From contig NZ_FNSY01000001.1 in NCBI RefSeq assembly GCF_900105515.1, forward strand, positions 2,604,001 to 2,668,000: a DNA stretch of 64,000 nucleotides, written 5' to 3'. The DNA comes from Streptomyces sp. 2131.1 (lineage in GTDB: Bacteria > Actinomycetota > Actinomycetes > Streptomycetales > Streptomycetaceae). A model generated the notes under the pieces. The model saw nothing but the letters and a program-made list of their open reading frames with translations. It did not search any database and was not told the DNA's origin. Below, piece by piece: positions 15,221-24,128 of the stretch. The translations under genes and the position numbers were made by a program. Position 1 is the stretch's first letter. Each line of letters begins with the position of its first letter.

Positions 15221-18110
15221 GGGTCACCTCAAGGCCGTCGCTCTCGCCGTAGCTCAGGGAAAAGCCTGCCAGCCGGGTCTGACAATTCTCGTCGAGCGCG
15301 AGAATCAGCTGGCCGGAGAGCCAATGGCTGTCTTTCATCTGCCAGGCGGGCACGTACAGTTCCTCCAGTTCGGTGATGGCCCGCTCCATGACATCGGCGT
15401 ACGAGAACTGCATCGGCAGCCTCAGCCCGCAACTGGCCGCCGCCTTCGCCGCCCGCCGGGTCGGCACCTGATCCCGGGGCAGCTCCAGCCCGCCGAGCGC
15501 CTTGCCGTGCCGGTCGGGAGCGAGCCACGGGAGGGTCGTCAGCGTCCCGTCGCCCTTCCGCTGCACCACGACGACCTCCAGGTTCTCCCGGCTGTCGCGG
15601 ACCTGCGCACGCCCGGCAGGGGTGTCGTCCGTGTCCCCCACTCCCGCGGCGACCCACCCGAAGAGCGGCTTGCCTGGCGCGCCCACCTTCCCCAGCCGGA
15701 ACACGGACGCCCGGTCGGACTGATCGGCGCGGTGGTCTTCGTAGCGTTCGCGCGCGTCGGTCAACGCGTCCGCCCAGCCGGCGGGCTCGTCCGTCTCGTC
15801 CGCGTACGCGGCCTGAACCAGGGGGCTGATGTCGTCGGGCAGCCGTACGGGGCGCGCCTCCCCCTGCACGAGGTGCGGCAGAAGGGCTGCGGCGGATCGC
15901 AGGAGCGCATACGCCCCGTACACGGCGACCGACCCTCGTACGGGCACAGGCACCTCGGGATCCCAGTCGGCGCCCGTGACCAGACAGCGGGCACGACGAA
16001 GCCGCTCGGGACGGCCCTGCTGGTCCACGCCGCGTTGGTGGCGGTGCAGACGGCCCATGCGCTGGAGCAGGAGGTCGACCGGGCAGAGATCGCTGACGAG
16101 CAGGTCGAAGTCGACATCGAGGGACTGCTCCGCCACCTGACTGGCCACGACGATGTGCGGGCCCGGGGGACGGTCCCGTGCCGTGCCGGGAGGCCCGAAG
16201 CGCCTGAGGAGACCCGCGTCCTTGGCGGCCCGGTCGACGTCGACGAAGCACGAGTGCGCGACCGTCACGTTCTCGTCGCCGAACCTGGCTCTGAGCGCCT
16301 TCGCCGTCTCCAGGACTCGCTTGACGGTGTTGCGTACGACCAGCGCGCAGCCTCCGCCCTCCAGTTCGTGGGCGAGACGCTCGACGAGGGCGTCCATGCC
16401 GTCGTCGAACGGTTCGAGAACGACGTCGGTGCCGCGCCCGGAGGCGCCGGGGGTGCGCATGACCGGCGAACCGCCGTGCCTCACGGCGGTCAGCAACGGG
16501 TAGGCGGTGGCCCCGGCCACGGCCTCGAACACCTCCTCCGGCACGTCGGCCGTTCCCGCGTAGGCTTCGACGAGTTCGCGCCGCCTTCGGCTGGGAAGGG
16601 TCGCGGACAGGACCACTACGGGCACCCCGTAGGCACCGAGCCACGCCAGCACGCAATCCAGATAGACGCTCATGTACGTGTCGTACGCGTGCGCCTCGTC
16701 GATGACGACGACCTTCCCTGCCACGGCGAGGTGACGCATCGCCAGGTGTCGACTCTTGAGGCCGGCGAAGAGGAGCTGGTCGATGGTCCCGGCGACGAAG
16801 GACGCGAGCATTGCTTTCTTGCGTCCCCGCAGCCAGGCATGCGCGACGAGTTCGGCGGATGCGGCGTGCAGCGTCTTCGGGGCGTCGAGGTCGACGGCGA
16901 CGATCTGCTGGGCGCTGTCGCGCATGAGGTCGCCGAAGTGCTCGTTCAGCGCGGCCTTGGAGTGGGCGAGGAGTACGGAGTGCTGAGCACCACGGGTGGA
17001 GGGGAGCCGGTCGATCCAGTCCAGCAGACGGGGGAACATCGCGTTGCCGGTGGCCATGGTGGGAAGGGCGAAGAAGACGCCGCCGGCGCCGGAGAGAGCG
17101 GCGAAGATCTCGGCGACGGCGAGCGCGGCCTCGGTCTTGCCCTCGCCCATGGGTGCCTCGATCACCATCATTCCCGGTCCGCCCATGGAACGGGCCAGCT
17201 CGACGGCGGCCTCCTGGACCGGTCGGGCCTTCGCCCCCTCGGGCAGACCGAACCGAGAACCGATGAGCTGCTGGGCGTCCTCCGTGGGTGCGAGCGGGGA
17301 CCAGGGGGCGGGCAGATCGAGCCCGCGCCAGGCGGCAGCGACACGTTCCTCACCGCTACGGGCGGCGTCCTGCGGGAAGTAGGGGAACAGGTCGGCGTTG
17401 CTGGCGATCCAGTCGGCGACGATCACGAGCGAGGTGAGCAGTACTTGCGTGGTCTGCGGAAGCCGCACGTCCCGCCAGGCGTCCAGCCGGTCCTGTACGC
17501 GGTACTCCTCCGCACATGCGTCGAGCAGTTCGCCCTGCACCCGCTGCCAGGCGTCGCGGCTGGGGCCGGGGCTGCGTAAGAGGTGCCCGTGCCTCTGCAG
17601 GGCGGTGATCTGCCCGGGCTCCGGGGGCACGCCGTGATGCCCACCGACGACGACGGTCAGCTGCCCGACCTGCTTCCCGGCCCAGCCGTGCCGCTCCCGC
17701 AGCCACCCTCCGAGCAGCGCTTGGCCGGCTAGCCCGTGCGGGGCGATCCGGCGGTCCGGGCCGAGGGCCTTGGCGGAGCGCATCTCCAACCCGGCGTCCC
17801 GCATGCAGTCGGCGAGCTGATCGACCTGGCAGGCGAAGGCGGGCGTCGCCTTGCCGATGTCGTGAACCCCTGCGAGCCAGACGGCGAGCCGCCGCCCGTC
17901 ACGCTCACCTTCGGGGAGTTCCGAGCTGACGAGCGCCCGGACGTTGCGGGGCAACCAGGTGTCCCAAAGCAGCCCGGCGACCGCCGCGCTGTCCTCCATG
18001 TGCCGCCACAACGGCAACCACCCGTCGGTGCCCCTGTCGTGCTTGGCCCACACGGTGCGGGCGGGGGCGGTGAGCCTGGCACGGAGGCCGGGGTGGCTTG
18101 CGGTGGTCAT
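15213..18110 (-). CDS. cas3: Cas3 helicase-nuclease
   Basis: This 965-residue effector nuclease degrades DNA after Cascade recognition. The N-terminal HD nuclease shows candidate metal ligands at H37, H83-D84 (GVHDIGKATP), H135-region and G-H-H-G at 157-160. The superfamily 2 helicase has Walker A (APMGEGKTEA, about 319-328), the DEAH box (VVIDEAHAYD, 471-474), SATLPSRRR motif III and the QRMGRLHRH motif VI. It is the first gene of the leftward operon. Its ATG at 18110 lies 44 bp from a perfect 13-bp palindrome, a candidate operator. All key motifs appear intact. Confidence 0.96.
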   Translation of the reverse strand: MTTASHPGLRARLTAPARTVWAKHDRGTDGWLPLWRHMEDSAAVAGLLWDTWLPRNVRALVSSELPEGERDGRRLAVWLAGVHDIGKATPAFACQVDQLADCMRDAGLEMRSAKALGPDRRIAPHGLAGQALLGGWLRERHGWAGKQVGQLTVVVGGHHGVPPEPGQITALQRHGHLLRSPGPSRDAWQRVQGELLDACAEEYRVQDRLDAWRDVRLPQTTQVLLTSLVIVADWIASNADLFPYFPQDAARSGEERVAAAWRGLDLPAPWSPLAPTEDAQQLIGSRFGLPEGAKARPVQEAAVELARSMGGPGMMVIEAPMGEGKTEAALAVAEIFAALSGAGGVFFALPTMATGNAMFPRLLDWIDRLPSTRGAQHSVLLAHSKAALNEHFGDLMRDSAQQIVAVDLDAPKTLHAASAELVAHAWLRGRKKAMLASFVAGTIDQLLFAGLKSRHLAMRHLAVAGKVVVIDEAHAYDTYMSVYLDCVLAWLGAYGVPVVVLSATLPSRRRRELVEAYAGTADVPEEVFEAVAGATAYPLLTAVRHGGSPVMRTPGASGRGTDVVLEPFDDGMDALVERLAHELEGGGCALVVRNTVKRVLETAKALRARFGDENVTVAHSCFVDVDRAAKDAGLLRRFGPPGTARDRPPGPHIVVASQVAEQSLDVDFDLLVSDLCPVDLLLQRMGRLHRHQRGVDQQGRPERLRRARCLVTGADWDPEVPVPVRGSVAVYGAYALLRSAAALLPHLVQGEARPVRLPDDISPLVQAAYADETDEPAGWADALTDARERYEDHRADQSDRASVFRLGKVGAPGKPLFGWVAAGVGDTDDTPAGRAQVRDSRENLEVVVVQRKGDGTLTTLPWLAPDRHGKALGGLELPRDQVPTRRAAKAAASCGLRLPMQFSYADVMERAITELEELYVPAWQMKDSHWLSGQLILALDENCQTRLAGFSLSYGESDGLEVTRD

Positions 18111-18153
18111 GAATCATGAGTACACGAGGAGCGCGAGACAAGATGTTCATACG

Positions 18154-18166
18154 ATGCAAGTTGCAT
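18154..18166. promoter_or_regulatory. Palindrome ATGCAAGTTGCAT upstream of cas3
   Basis: This perfect odd-centred inverted repeat lies 44-56 bp upstream of the cas3 ATG, in the divergent region between cas3 and array 2. It is the only strong symmetry in the 230-bp region and sits where a cas operon promoter would be expected, so it is a candidate repressor site. The regulator is unknown. Confidence 0.5.
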
Positions 18167-18275
18167 AGGTTCAGGGGTGGTTGACGTGAAGTTTCCATCA
18201 CGTGGATTACTTTCGGCTAAAATGCCCTCTCGACTTGCGCGACTTGGTGAGCCAATGGGCAGCTTGGGGCCGTTA

Positions 18276-18340
18276 TGCCGGATTCCGTGAAAGTGGTCAA
18301 AAACCCGACCCTCGCCGAGTAAGGCCGCAGGTCGCACAGT
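18276..18340 (+). promoter_or_regulatory. Leader of CRISPR array 2
   Basis: The segment ends in GTAAGGCCGCAGGTCGCACAGT directly before the first repeat (shared core GTAA, four bases, GCAGGTCGC). Upstream it has TGCCGGATTCCGTGAAAGTG then GTCAAAAA, matching the array 3 leader closely and the array 1 leader partly. Confidence 0.75.
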
Positions 18341-19837
18341 CTGCTCCCCGCACGCGCGGGGATGGTCCCCGGTTCGTGTTCGGTGGCCATGTGCCGGCGG
18401 ACTGCTCCCCGCACGCGCGGGGATGGTCCCCGAACCGGACATGGGCCGGGCCTTCCTCTGTGCTGCTCCCCGCACGCGCGGGGATGGTCCCGCGCGGACC
18501 CCTCGGAGTACGGTCTCGTCTTTCTGCTCCCCGCACGCGCGGGGATGGTCCCCCGTTGGGCAACCCGTCAGGCAACCCGGAAAGCTGCTCCCCGCACGCG
18601 CGGGGATGGTCCCCGGGCGTCGGGCACCTCCAGCAGCTCGTCCGGCCTGCTCCCCGCACGCGCGGGGATGGTCCCGCCAGGGCCGCGCACCGCCGCTGCA
18701 ACAGCGCCTGCTCCCCGCACGCGCGGGGATGGTCCCGTCCCCACGGCGGCCACCGTGACCGGACTGGCCTGCTCCCCGCACGCGCGGGGATGGTCCCAAG
18801 GCGATCGGCCGCGAGATCGGCCGCAACGACTGCTCCCCGCACGCGCGGGGATGGTCCGGTCCGGATCGGCCGATCGGGCAGGCGCTCGGTCTGCTCCCCG
18901 CACGCGCGGGGATGGTCCCGGGGCGGTGGCACATGGGGAAAAAGCGACATGCTGCTCCCCGCACGCGCGGGGATGGTCCCCGCCACAGGTCGCCGTCGTT
19001 GTCGATGTAGTCCTGCTCCCCGCACGCGCGGGGATGGTCCCACCGCCGCTGCCGGACCGGAGCGGGTCCGCCTCTGCTCCCCGCACGCGCGGGGATGGTC
19101 CCCCGCCCCCGGCGCCCCTTCCAACCCCTTCACACTGCTCCCCGCACGCGCGGGGATGGTCCCGGGTTCATGCGGCGGCCTGGCCTTCCTGCTCGCTGCT
19201 CCCCGCACGCGCGGGGATGGTCCCCGAGCGCTTCTACGCTGGCGCGGCTGGCCTGACTGCTCCCCGCACGCGCGGGGATGGTCCCAGGCGTCGCGACAGC
19301 GGTCATGGTCCTCTCCGCTGCTCCCCGCACGCGCGGGGATGGTCCCGGCCAGCTCCACCCGAAGGTCAAGTCCCTGTGCTGCTCCCCGCACGCGCGGGGA
19401 TGGTCCCTACACGGCTATCGCGCAGATGGAAAAGACCCTCTGCTCCCCGCACGCGCGGGGATGGTCCCAGCCCATTGGCCTCGCCCAGGAGCTGGAGGCC
19501 CTGCTCCCCGCACGCGCGGGGATGGTCCCTCCTGGGCGAGGGTGCTTAGGCCGGCCGTGAGCTGCTCCCCGCACGCGCGGGGATGGTCCCCCGTGGTGAT
19601 CGACCGTCACGCCCATGACATCCTGCTCCCCGCACGCGCGGGGATGGTCCCCCGGTCAGGCCCTTACCGACGGACACCGACCGCTGCTCCCCGCACGCGC
19701 GGGATGGTCCCTGCCCCACCGTCGCCGACGGTTTCACGCGGTACTGCTCCCCCGCACGCGCGGGGATGGCCCCGGGCAGCAGACCGGGGCTACATCAACG
19801 GCCGGCTCTGCTCCCCGGCACGCGCGGGGATCAGTCC
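18341..19837 (+). CRISPR. CRISPR array 2, 25 repeats, 24 spacers, plus sense
   Basis: Repeats of 29 bp begin at 18341 and recur mostly every 61 bp. Each has flank CTGCTC, stem CCCCGC/GCGGGG around loop ACGC, and tail ATGGTCCC. The leader is on the left. One spacer (18614-18646) is 33 bp. The last three repeats decay: 19684 lacks one G, 19744 has an extra C and GGCCCC, and 19808-19837 has an extra G and an altered tail. This is typical of the leader-distal end. The final repeat ends one base before the stop codon of the convergent ATPase gene. Confidence 0.98.
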
Positions 19838-20302
19838 TCAACCCGTTCGCGAAGACCTTGGCGCAGGTACCACCGCTTCGGCCCAAACCGTCTTGCCGGG
19901 CCCGACTCTGTTCCTCACGCCCCAGGAGGAGGCCACCGCATCAACGATCATGAGTCCCCGACCGCCATCCGCATCCACGTCGGGCTGCGACACCAGCAAG
20001 GGGCCGGGGCGGGCGTCGTGAGTGTCGGACACCTCAACCCGCACGACGCCGGTTCCGGACGTATGCACCAATCGAAGCTCGAAGTCCCGTCCCGGCACGC
20101 GCCCGTGCAAGACGGCATTGGCAGCGAGTTCCGCCACGAGCAGCGCCACCGTGTCCGAGAGTGAGGTGCCGTACGGAATGCCCCACGCGTCGAGCTGCCA
20201 TAGGGCCAAGCGGCGCGCGAGGGCCGCGCCACGGCGAGTGGCGGAGTACCTCTGAGTGAACACATTTGCGGTAACGGGGCGTTGCTCCTGGAGCGGTGTC
20301 AT
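19838..20302 (-). CDS. Anti-sigma-factor-like ATP-binding protein (RsbW/HATPase type)
   Basis: This 154-residue protein is a stand-alone GHKL ATPase: N box LVAELAANAVLHG, then LRLVHTSGTGVVRVEVSDTH and a GGRGLMIVDAVASSWG lid. Streptomyces has many such proteins, some acting as kinases of anti-sigma antagonists. The ATG at 20302 starts MTPLQEQRPVT; longer in-frame starts lack support. It is divergent from an XRE/DUF5753 regulator and DUF397 protein, a trio known from the whiJ/abaA-type gene families. Its stop codon touches the decayed last repeat of array 2. Confidence 0.8.
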   Translation of the reverse strand: MTPLQEQRPVTANVFTQRYSATRRGAALARRLALWQLDAWGIPYGTSLSDTVALLVAELAANAVLHGRVPGRDFELRLVHTSGTGVVRVEVSDTHDARPGPLLVSQPDVDADGGRGLMIVDAVASSWGVRNRVGPGKTVWAEAVVPAPRSSRTG

Positions 20303-20371
20303 GCGTACAGCCTTCCGCCCCACCCCGCCCCGGCAGCAGGAACTGCACCCATACAGATCACCCTGTACGAG

Positions 20372-20399
20372 TTGACCCGCTGGACAGGGTCGGTAGCTC
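20372..20399 (+). promoter_or_regulatory. Likely promoter of the XRE/DUF5753 gene
   Basis: TTGACC (20372-20377) and TAGCTC (20394-20399) are separated by 16 bp and lie about 50 bp upstream of the XRE gene start, in the divergent region with the ATPase gene. This fits a vegetative Streptomyces promoter; it was not tested. Confidence 0.5.
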
Positions 20400-20446
20400 T
20401 CCGTAATCCTGGCGATGTTGATCGACGCTCGAAAGGCGGGGCAGCC

Positions 20447-21295
20447 ATGGCGGCACACCACGACGGCACCAGGGCCTCCGGTGAGCCCGAACTCCCGGAC
20501 GGCTTGCAGACATTCGGCGCCGTCCTGAAGGCCCTGCGCGAGGCCGCCGGTCTCACTCAGGAGGAGTTCGCGCCCCGAGTGCGGTACTCGTCGGCCTACA
20601 TCGCCAAAATCGAGCAGGGCAAGCGGTTCCCTCCCGAGGACCTGCCGGACCGGGCTGCGGAAGCTCTCGACCCTCTTGCGGGCAAGGTCCTGGCCGCTGC
20701 GATCCGCAGCCTACGGAGAAGGGCCGGGCTGGCGTCCTGGTTCCTACAATGGGCGGGGATCGAAGAGGAGGCGATCACGCTTTGCGCGTACGAGTGCCGG
20801 GGCATCCCTGGGCTGTTACAGCCGGAGAAATACATCCAGGCCGTGTTCGGACTCCAGCTGCCACCCCTTACCGAGGCGCAGATCGAGCGCCAGGTTGCAG
20901 CCAGGCTGGAGAGGCAGAGACTCCTGACCGAACACCCGAACACAGCCTTCAGCTTCATTATTGAGCAGTGCGTTCTGGAGCGTCAGGTTGGCGGGCCTGA
21001 AGTAACGCGGGCCGTCATCGACCATCTGCTCGACATCGGGCGGCGCACCAACGTCGAGGTGCAGATCATGCCGCTCCGGCAAGAGGACCACGCGGGAGTC
21101 GACGGACAGTTGTACCTGGCCGAGAGCCCTGACAACAGGTGGTTCGGCTACACCGAGGGACACCGCTCAAGTGCTCTGATCAGCGCCTCCAGTGAAGTGA
21201 GCATCCTGCTTCAGCGCTATGGCAAGCTGCGTTCACAGGCCTCGGATTGCCGGGCCACGGTGAGCTTGCTGAAACAGATGCGAGGAGCGCTATGA
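20447..21295 (+). CDS. WhiJ-like XRE regulator with DUF5753
   Basis: This 282-residue protein has an N-terminal XRE helix-turn-helix (residues about 22-75; LREAAGLTQEEFAPRVRYSSAYIAKIEQGKR in part) and a C-terminal DUF5753 domain (QWAGIEEEAITLCAYECRGI, LLQPEKYI, VEVQIMPL). Members include S. coelicolor WhiJ, which influences sporulation. The ATG at 20447 follows a plausible promoter. Its stop overlaps the DUF397 start (ATGA), the standard arrangement of this pair, for which a toxin-antitoxin-like or regulator-effector relationship has been proposed. Its position between two CRISPR arrays is unusual. Confidence 0.88.
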   Translation: MAAHHDGTRASGEPELPDGLQTFGAVLKALREAAGLTQEEFAPRVRYSSAYIAKIEQGKRFPPEDLPDRAAEALDPLAGKVLAAAIRSLRRRAGLASWFLQWAGIEEEAITLCAYECRGIPGLLQPEKYIQAVFGLQLPPLTEAQIERQVAARLERQRLLTEHPNTAFSFIIEQCVLERQVGGPEVTRAVIDHLLDIGRRTNVEVQIMPLRQEDHAGVDGQLYLAESPDNRWFGYTEGHRSSALISASSEVSILLQRYGKLRSQASDCRATVSLLKQMRGAL

Positions 21296-21489
21296 ACACC
21301 ACTCAAGACATGAACTGGTTCAAGAGCAGCTACAGCGGCGGCGACGGCGACAACTGCGTGGAGATCGCTCTGCTGTCCACCACAGTGCACGTGCGCGACT
21401 CAAAGGACACCACCCTTCCCCCTCTGTCCGCCTCCGCTGCCGCCTGGTCGGACTTCACCGCGTACGCATCCGCTACCCGCGCCCTCTGA
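21292..21489 (+). CDS. DUF397 small protein (AbaA/WhiJ partner)
   Basis: This 65-residue protein is a typical DUF397 member: WFKSSYSGGDGDNCVEIA, VHVRDSKD and WSDFTAYA. Such proteins are almost always encoded directly after a WhiJ-like XRE/DUF5753 gene, as here with a four-base overlap, and the pairs act in developmental regulation. There is no membrane segment or enzyme motif. Noncoding sequence and the array 3 leader follow. Confidence 0.9.
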   Translation: MNTTQDMNWFKSSYSGGDGDNCVEIALLSTTVHVRDSKDTTLPPLSASAAAWSDFTAYASATRAL

Positions 21490-21649
21490 TCGGCCTGAGC
21501 TCCAAGATTGGTTGGCCGACGGCACGGTGCGGAACAAGAACGGTGGCGGAGCTGCGCGGGCGCGTAACGGCAAGCAAGCCAATTCCGTTGATCGCGTGTG
21601 CCGCTGTCAGGAGTTGGAGAGCCGCACGCCGGATCAGGTTCAAGGCATT

Positions 21650-21723
21650 TGTCCGCAATGTCGGACTCTGCAAAAGTGGTCGAAAATCGTCCGCCGGCTC
21701 AGTAACACCGCAGGTCGCGCAGC
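21650..21723 (+). promoter_or_regulatory. Leader of CRISPR array 3
   Basis: The segment contains TGTCGGACTCTGCAAAAGTG then GTCGAAAA, and ends GTAACACCGCAGGTCGCGCAGC directly before the first repeat. Both blocks match the array 2 leader, and the second matches array 1. The stretch 21490-21650 between DUF397 and this leader has no recognisable gene. Confidence 0.75.
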
Positions 21724-23948
21724 CTGCTCCCCGCACGCGCGGGGATGGTCCCGGTGGCCGTGTCGTGTACGACGACGAGACCTCCTGCTCCCCGCACGCG
21801 CGGGGATGGTCCCCCGCCGGAACGACGCGAATTTCGTGCCGGACGCTGCTCCCCGCACGCGCGGGGATGGTCCCATCACCAAGGGGCGCAAGGCGGTCGG
21901 GGCGCTCTGCTCCCCGCACGCGCGGGGATGGTCCCTCCAGCGCAGGTTCAAGGCGGCCTGCGTCCTCCTGCTCCCCGCACGCGCGGGGATGGTCCCGCCT
22001 GCAACGACGGCGAGTGGTACAACGCCGACTGCTCCCCGCACGCGCGGGGATGGTCCCTGCTCGCTCTTCGCGCTCATAGCGGGTTCCTTCTGCTCCCCGC
22101 ACGCGCGGGGATGGTCCCGGATGGTCAGGTCCGAGAACTCCGCCGCTCCGCTGCTCCCCGCACGCGCGGGGATGGTCCCCGGTGCCAGGCCGGGGCGGGC
22201 TCCCCGGCGAACTGCTCCCCGCACGCGCGGGGATGGTCCCGCTCTGCCGTACGGGCTCACGGGCGACGTCGGCTGCTCCCTGCACGCGCGGGGATGGTCC
22301 CCAGCCCGCCGTCGTCGTCCGGGTCCGGGCGGCCTGCTCCCCGCACGCGCGGGGATGGTCCCGGCGTCTGGTTGCCGTGGCGGCCCTTCTTGAGCTGCTC
22401 CCCGCACGCGCGGGGATGGTCCCGACCTGGGCGGGTACCGGTTTCTGTCTTCCCGCTGCTCCCCGCACGCGCGGGGATGGTCCGCCTCCGCAAGGGCCAG
22501 ACCCTCTTCACCTACCCTGCTCCCCGCACGCGCGGGGATGGTCCCTAGCCAGCTAGTTGATGGGGTTCTTTGCGAGCCTGCTCCCCGCACGCGCGGGGAT
22601 GGTCCCGGCCTCTTCCCCCGCTGGGGAAGAGGTGTCGGCTGCTCCCCGCACGCGCGGGGATGGTCCCTGTCAGTTGGCTTGAAACTTGCGAGGGTTTTCC
22701 TGCTCCCCGCACGCGCGGGGATGGTCCCAGGAACTCGCCCTTCACGCTGGCCACGTGCTCCTGCTCCCCGCACGCGCGGGGATGGTCCCTGCGGCACCCC
22801 GAACATCCGGGACACCTCGGTCTGCTCCCCGCACGCGCGGGGATGGTCCAAGTGGCCGAGCTGTCCGGTAGTTCGGACACAGCTGCTCCCCGCACGCGCG
22901 GGGATGGTCCCGCCCTCCCGAAGGCCGGCATCCACCGGTGGATCTGCTCCCCGCACGCGCGGGGATGGTCCCCTTCGGAACCTTGGCCTCTTCCACGGCT
23001 GACTCTGCTCCCCGCACGCGCGGGGATGGTCCCGTCGCCGGGACCACCGTGCAGAAGGCCCTCCTCTGCTCCCCGCACGCGCGGGGATGGTCCCAGGGAG
23101 CGGGTGAGCGAGGTGCAGGGGTAGCCCTGCTCCCCGCACGCGCGGGGATGGTCCCCTGCCCGTCCGCCGGGCTCACGAGTGAGGCCACTGCTCCCCGCAC
23201 GCGCGGGGATGGTCCCCAGACCACCCTCGCCGTTGCCCGGGACCTCGGCTGCTCCCCGCACGCGCGGGGATGGTCCCGAACGCTGACGGGTGACCAGCAG
23301 ACGGCCCCCTGCTCCCCGCACGCGCGGGGATGGTCCCGCGGCGACGGCGGCGGAGCTGCGGCGGCGGGCGCTGCTCCCCGCACGCGCGGGGATGGTCCCG
23401 AGCCGGTCACGGTGTCGCGGGTCAGCACCTCCTGCTCCCCGCACGCGCGGGGATGGTCCCCGGCGACAGTTCGGCGCCGAACTGCGCCGACTCTGCCCCC
23501 CGCACGCGCGGGGATGGTCCCACCACCGTCCCCGGTACCTCGGTGCTCGGCGTCTGCTCCCCGCACGCGCGGGGATGGTCCCCTGTCCAGCACTCCGGAG
23601 CTTCAGGAGATTTCCTGCTCCCCGCACGCGCGGGGATGGTCCCTCGACGCAGGGCGTCGCCATCGCCAACAACTCCTGCTCCCCCCACGCGCGGGGATGG
23701 TCCCGACTACACCGCACTGTTCGCCGAGGAGTGTGTCTGCTCCCCGCACGCGCGGGGATGGTCCCCCGCTCAGTCCGTATTACGGGCTGCTGGGGCGCTG
23801 CTCCCCGCACGCGCGGGGATGCTCCGCCAGGCAGGGCGCGGAATGCCGACGCCAGGCTCTGCTCCCCGCACGCGCGGGGATGACCCCGACACGGCGGTGC
23901 GCGCGGCGGCCTCCGAGCTCTGCTCCCCGCATGCGCGGGGATGGTCCC
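21724..23948 (+). CRISPR. CRISPR array 3, 37 repeats, 36 spacers, plus sense
   Basis: Repeats of 29 bp start at 21724 and recur every 61 bp, with the same repeat as array 2 (loop ACGC, tail ATGGTCCC). Two adjacent spacers deviate: 23278-23308 is 31 bp and 23338-23370 is 33 bp. Point-mutated repeats occur at 22273 and, towards the distal end, at 23493, 23676, 23798, 23859 and 23920. This is the expected gradient of decay away from a leader on the left. It is the largest of the three arrays. Confidence 0.98.
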
Positions 23949-24116
23949 AGCCGCGCTGGCTCGTTGCCCGCGCGAACCAGGGCCCGGGCCCGAGGCGCGG
24001 GGGTGTCGTCGGCGGTCTCAACTCAACGCGTCAGCCGTCGTCCGCCACCCGCAACGCGCGTGTGGCCTGTTGACCGAACTAACTTGACTGTTTACGCAGG
24101 TCAGTTGTGGTTCTGC

Positions 24117-24122
24117 TAGCTT
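24117..24122 (+). promoter_or_regulatory. -10 box of the integrase remnant, leaderless type
   Basis: TAGCTT ends six bases before the ATG at 24129, the arrangement of leaderless Streptomyces genes. TTGACT at 24084 is too far upstream (27 bp) to be its -35. The flanking 23949-24116 is noncoding. Confidence 0.4.
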
Positions 24123-24128
24123 CCCGTC

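Noticed and set aside
14988..17579. 863-codon plus-strand frame opposite cas3
   Set aside because: Shadow of cas3, which carries intact HD and helicase motifs on the minus strand.
18202..19560. Long open frame of 452 codons with repeated APRTRGDGP-type units, and similar frames at 18297-19391, 21473-23810 and 22938-24119
   Set aside because: They are translations of the CRISPR repeats and spacers, in both strands; the periodic peptide is the 61-bp repeat unit, not a protein.
24084..24089. TTGACT as a -35 box for the integrase remnant
   Set aside because: It is 27 bp from the TAGCTT -10 box, too far for a normal sigma-70 promoter.
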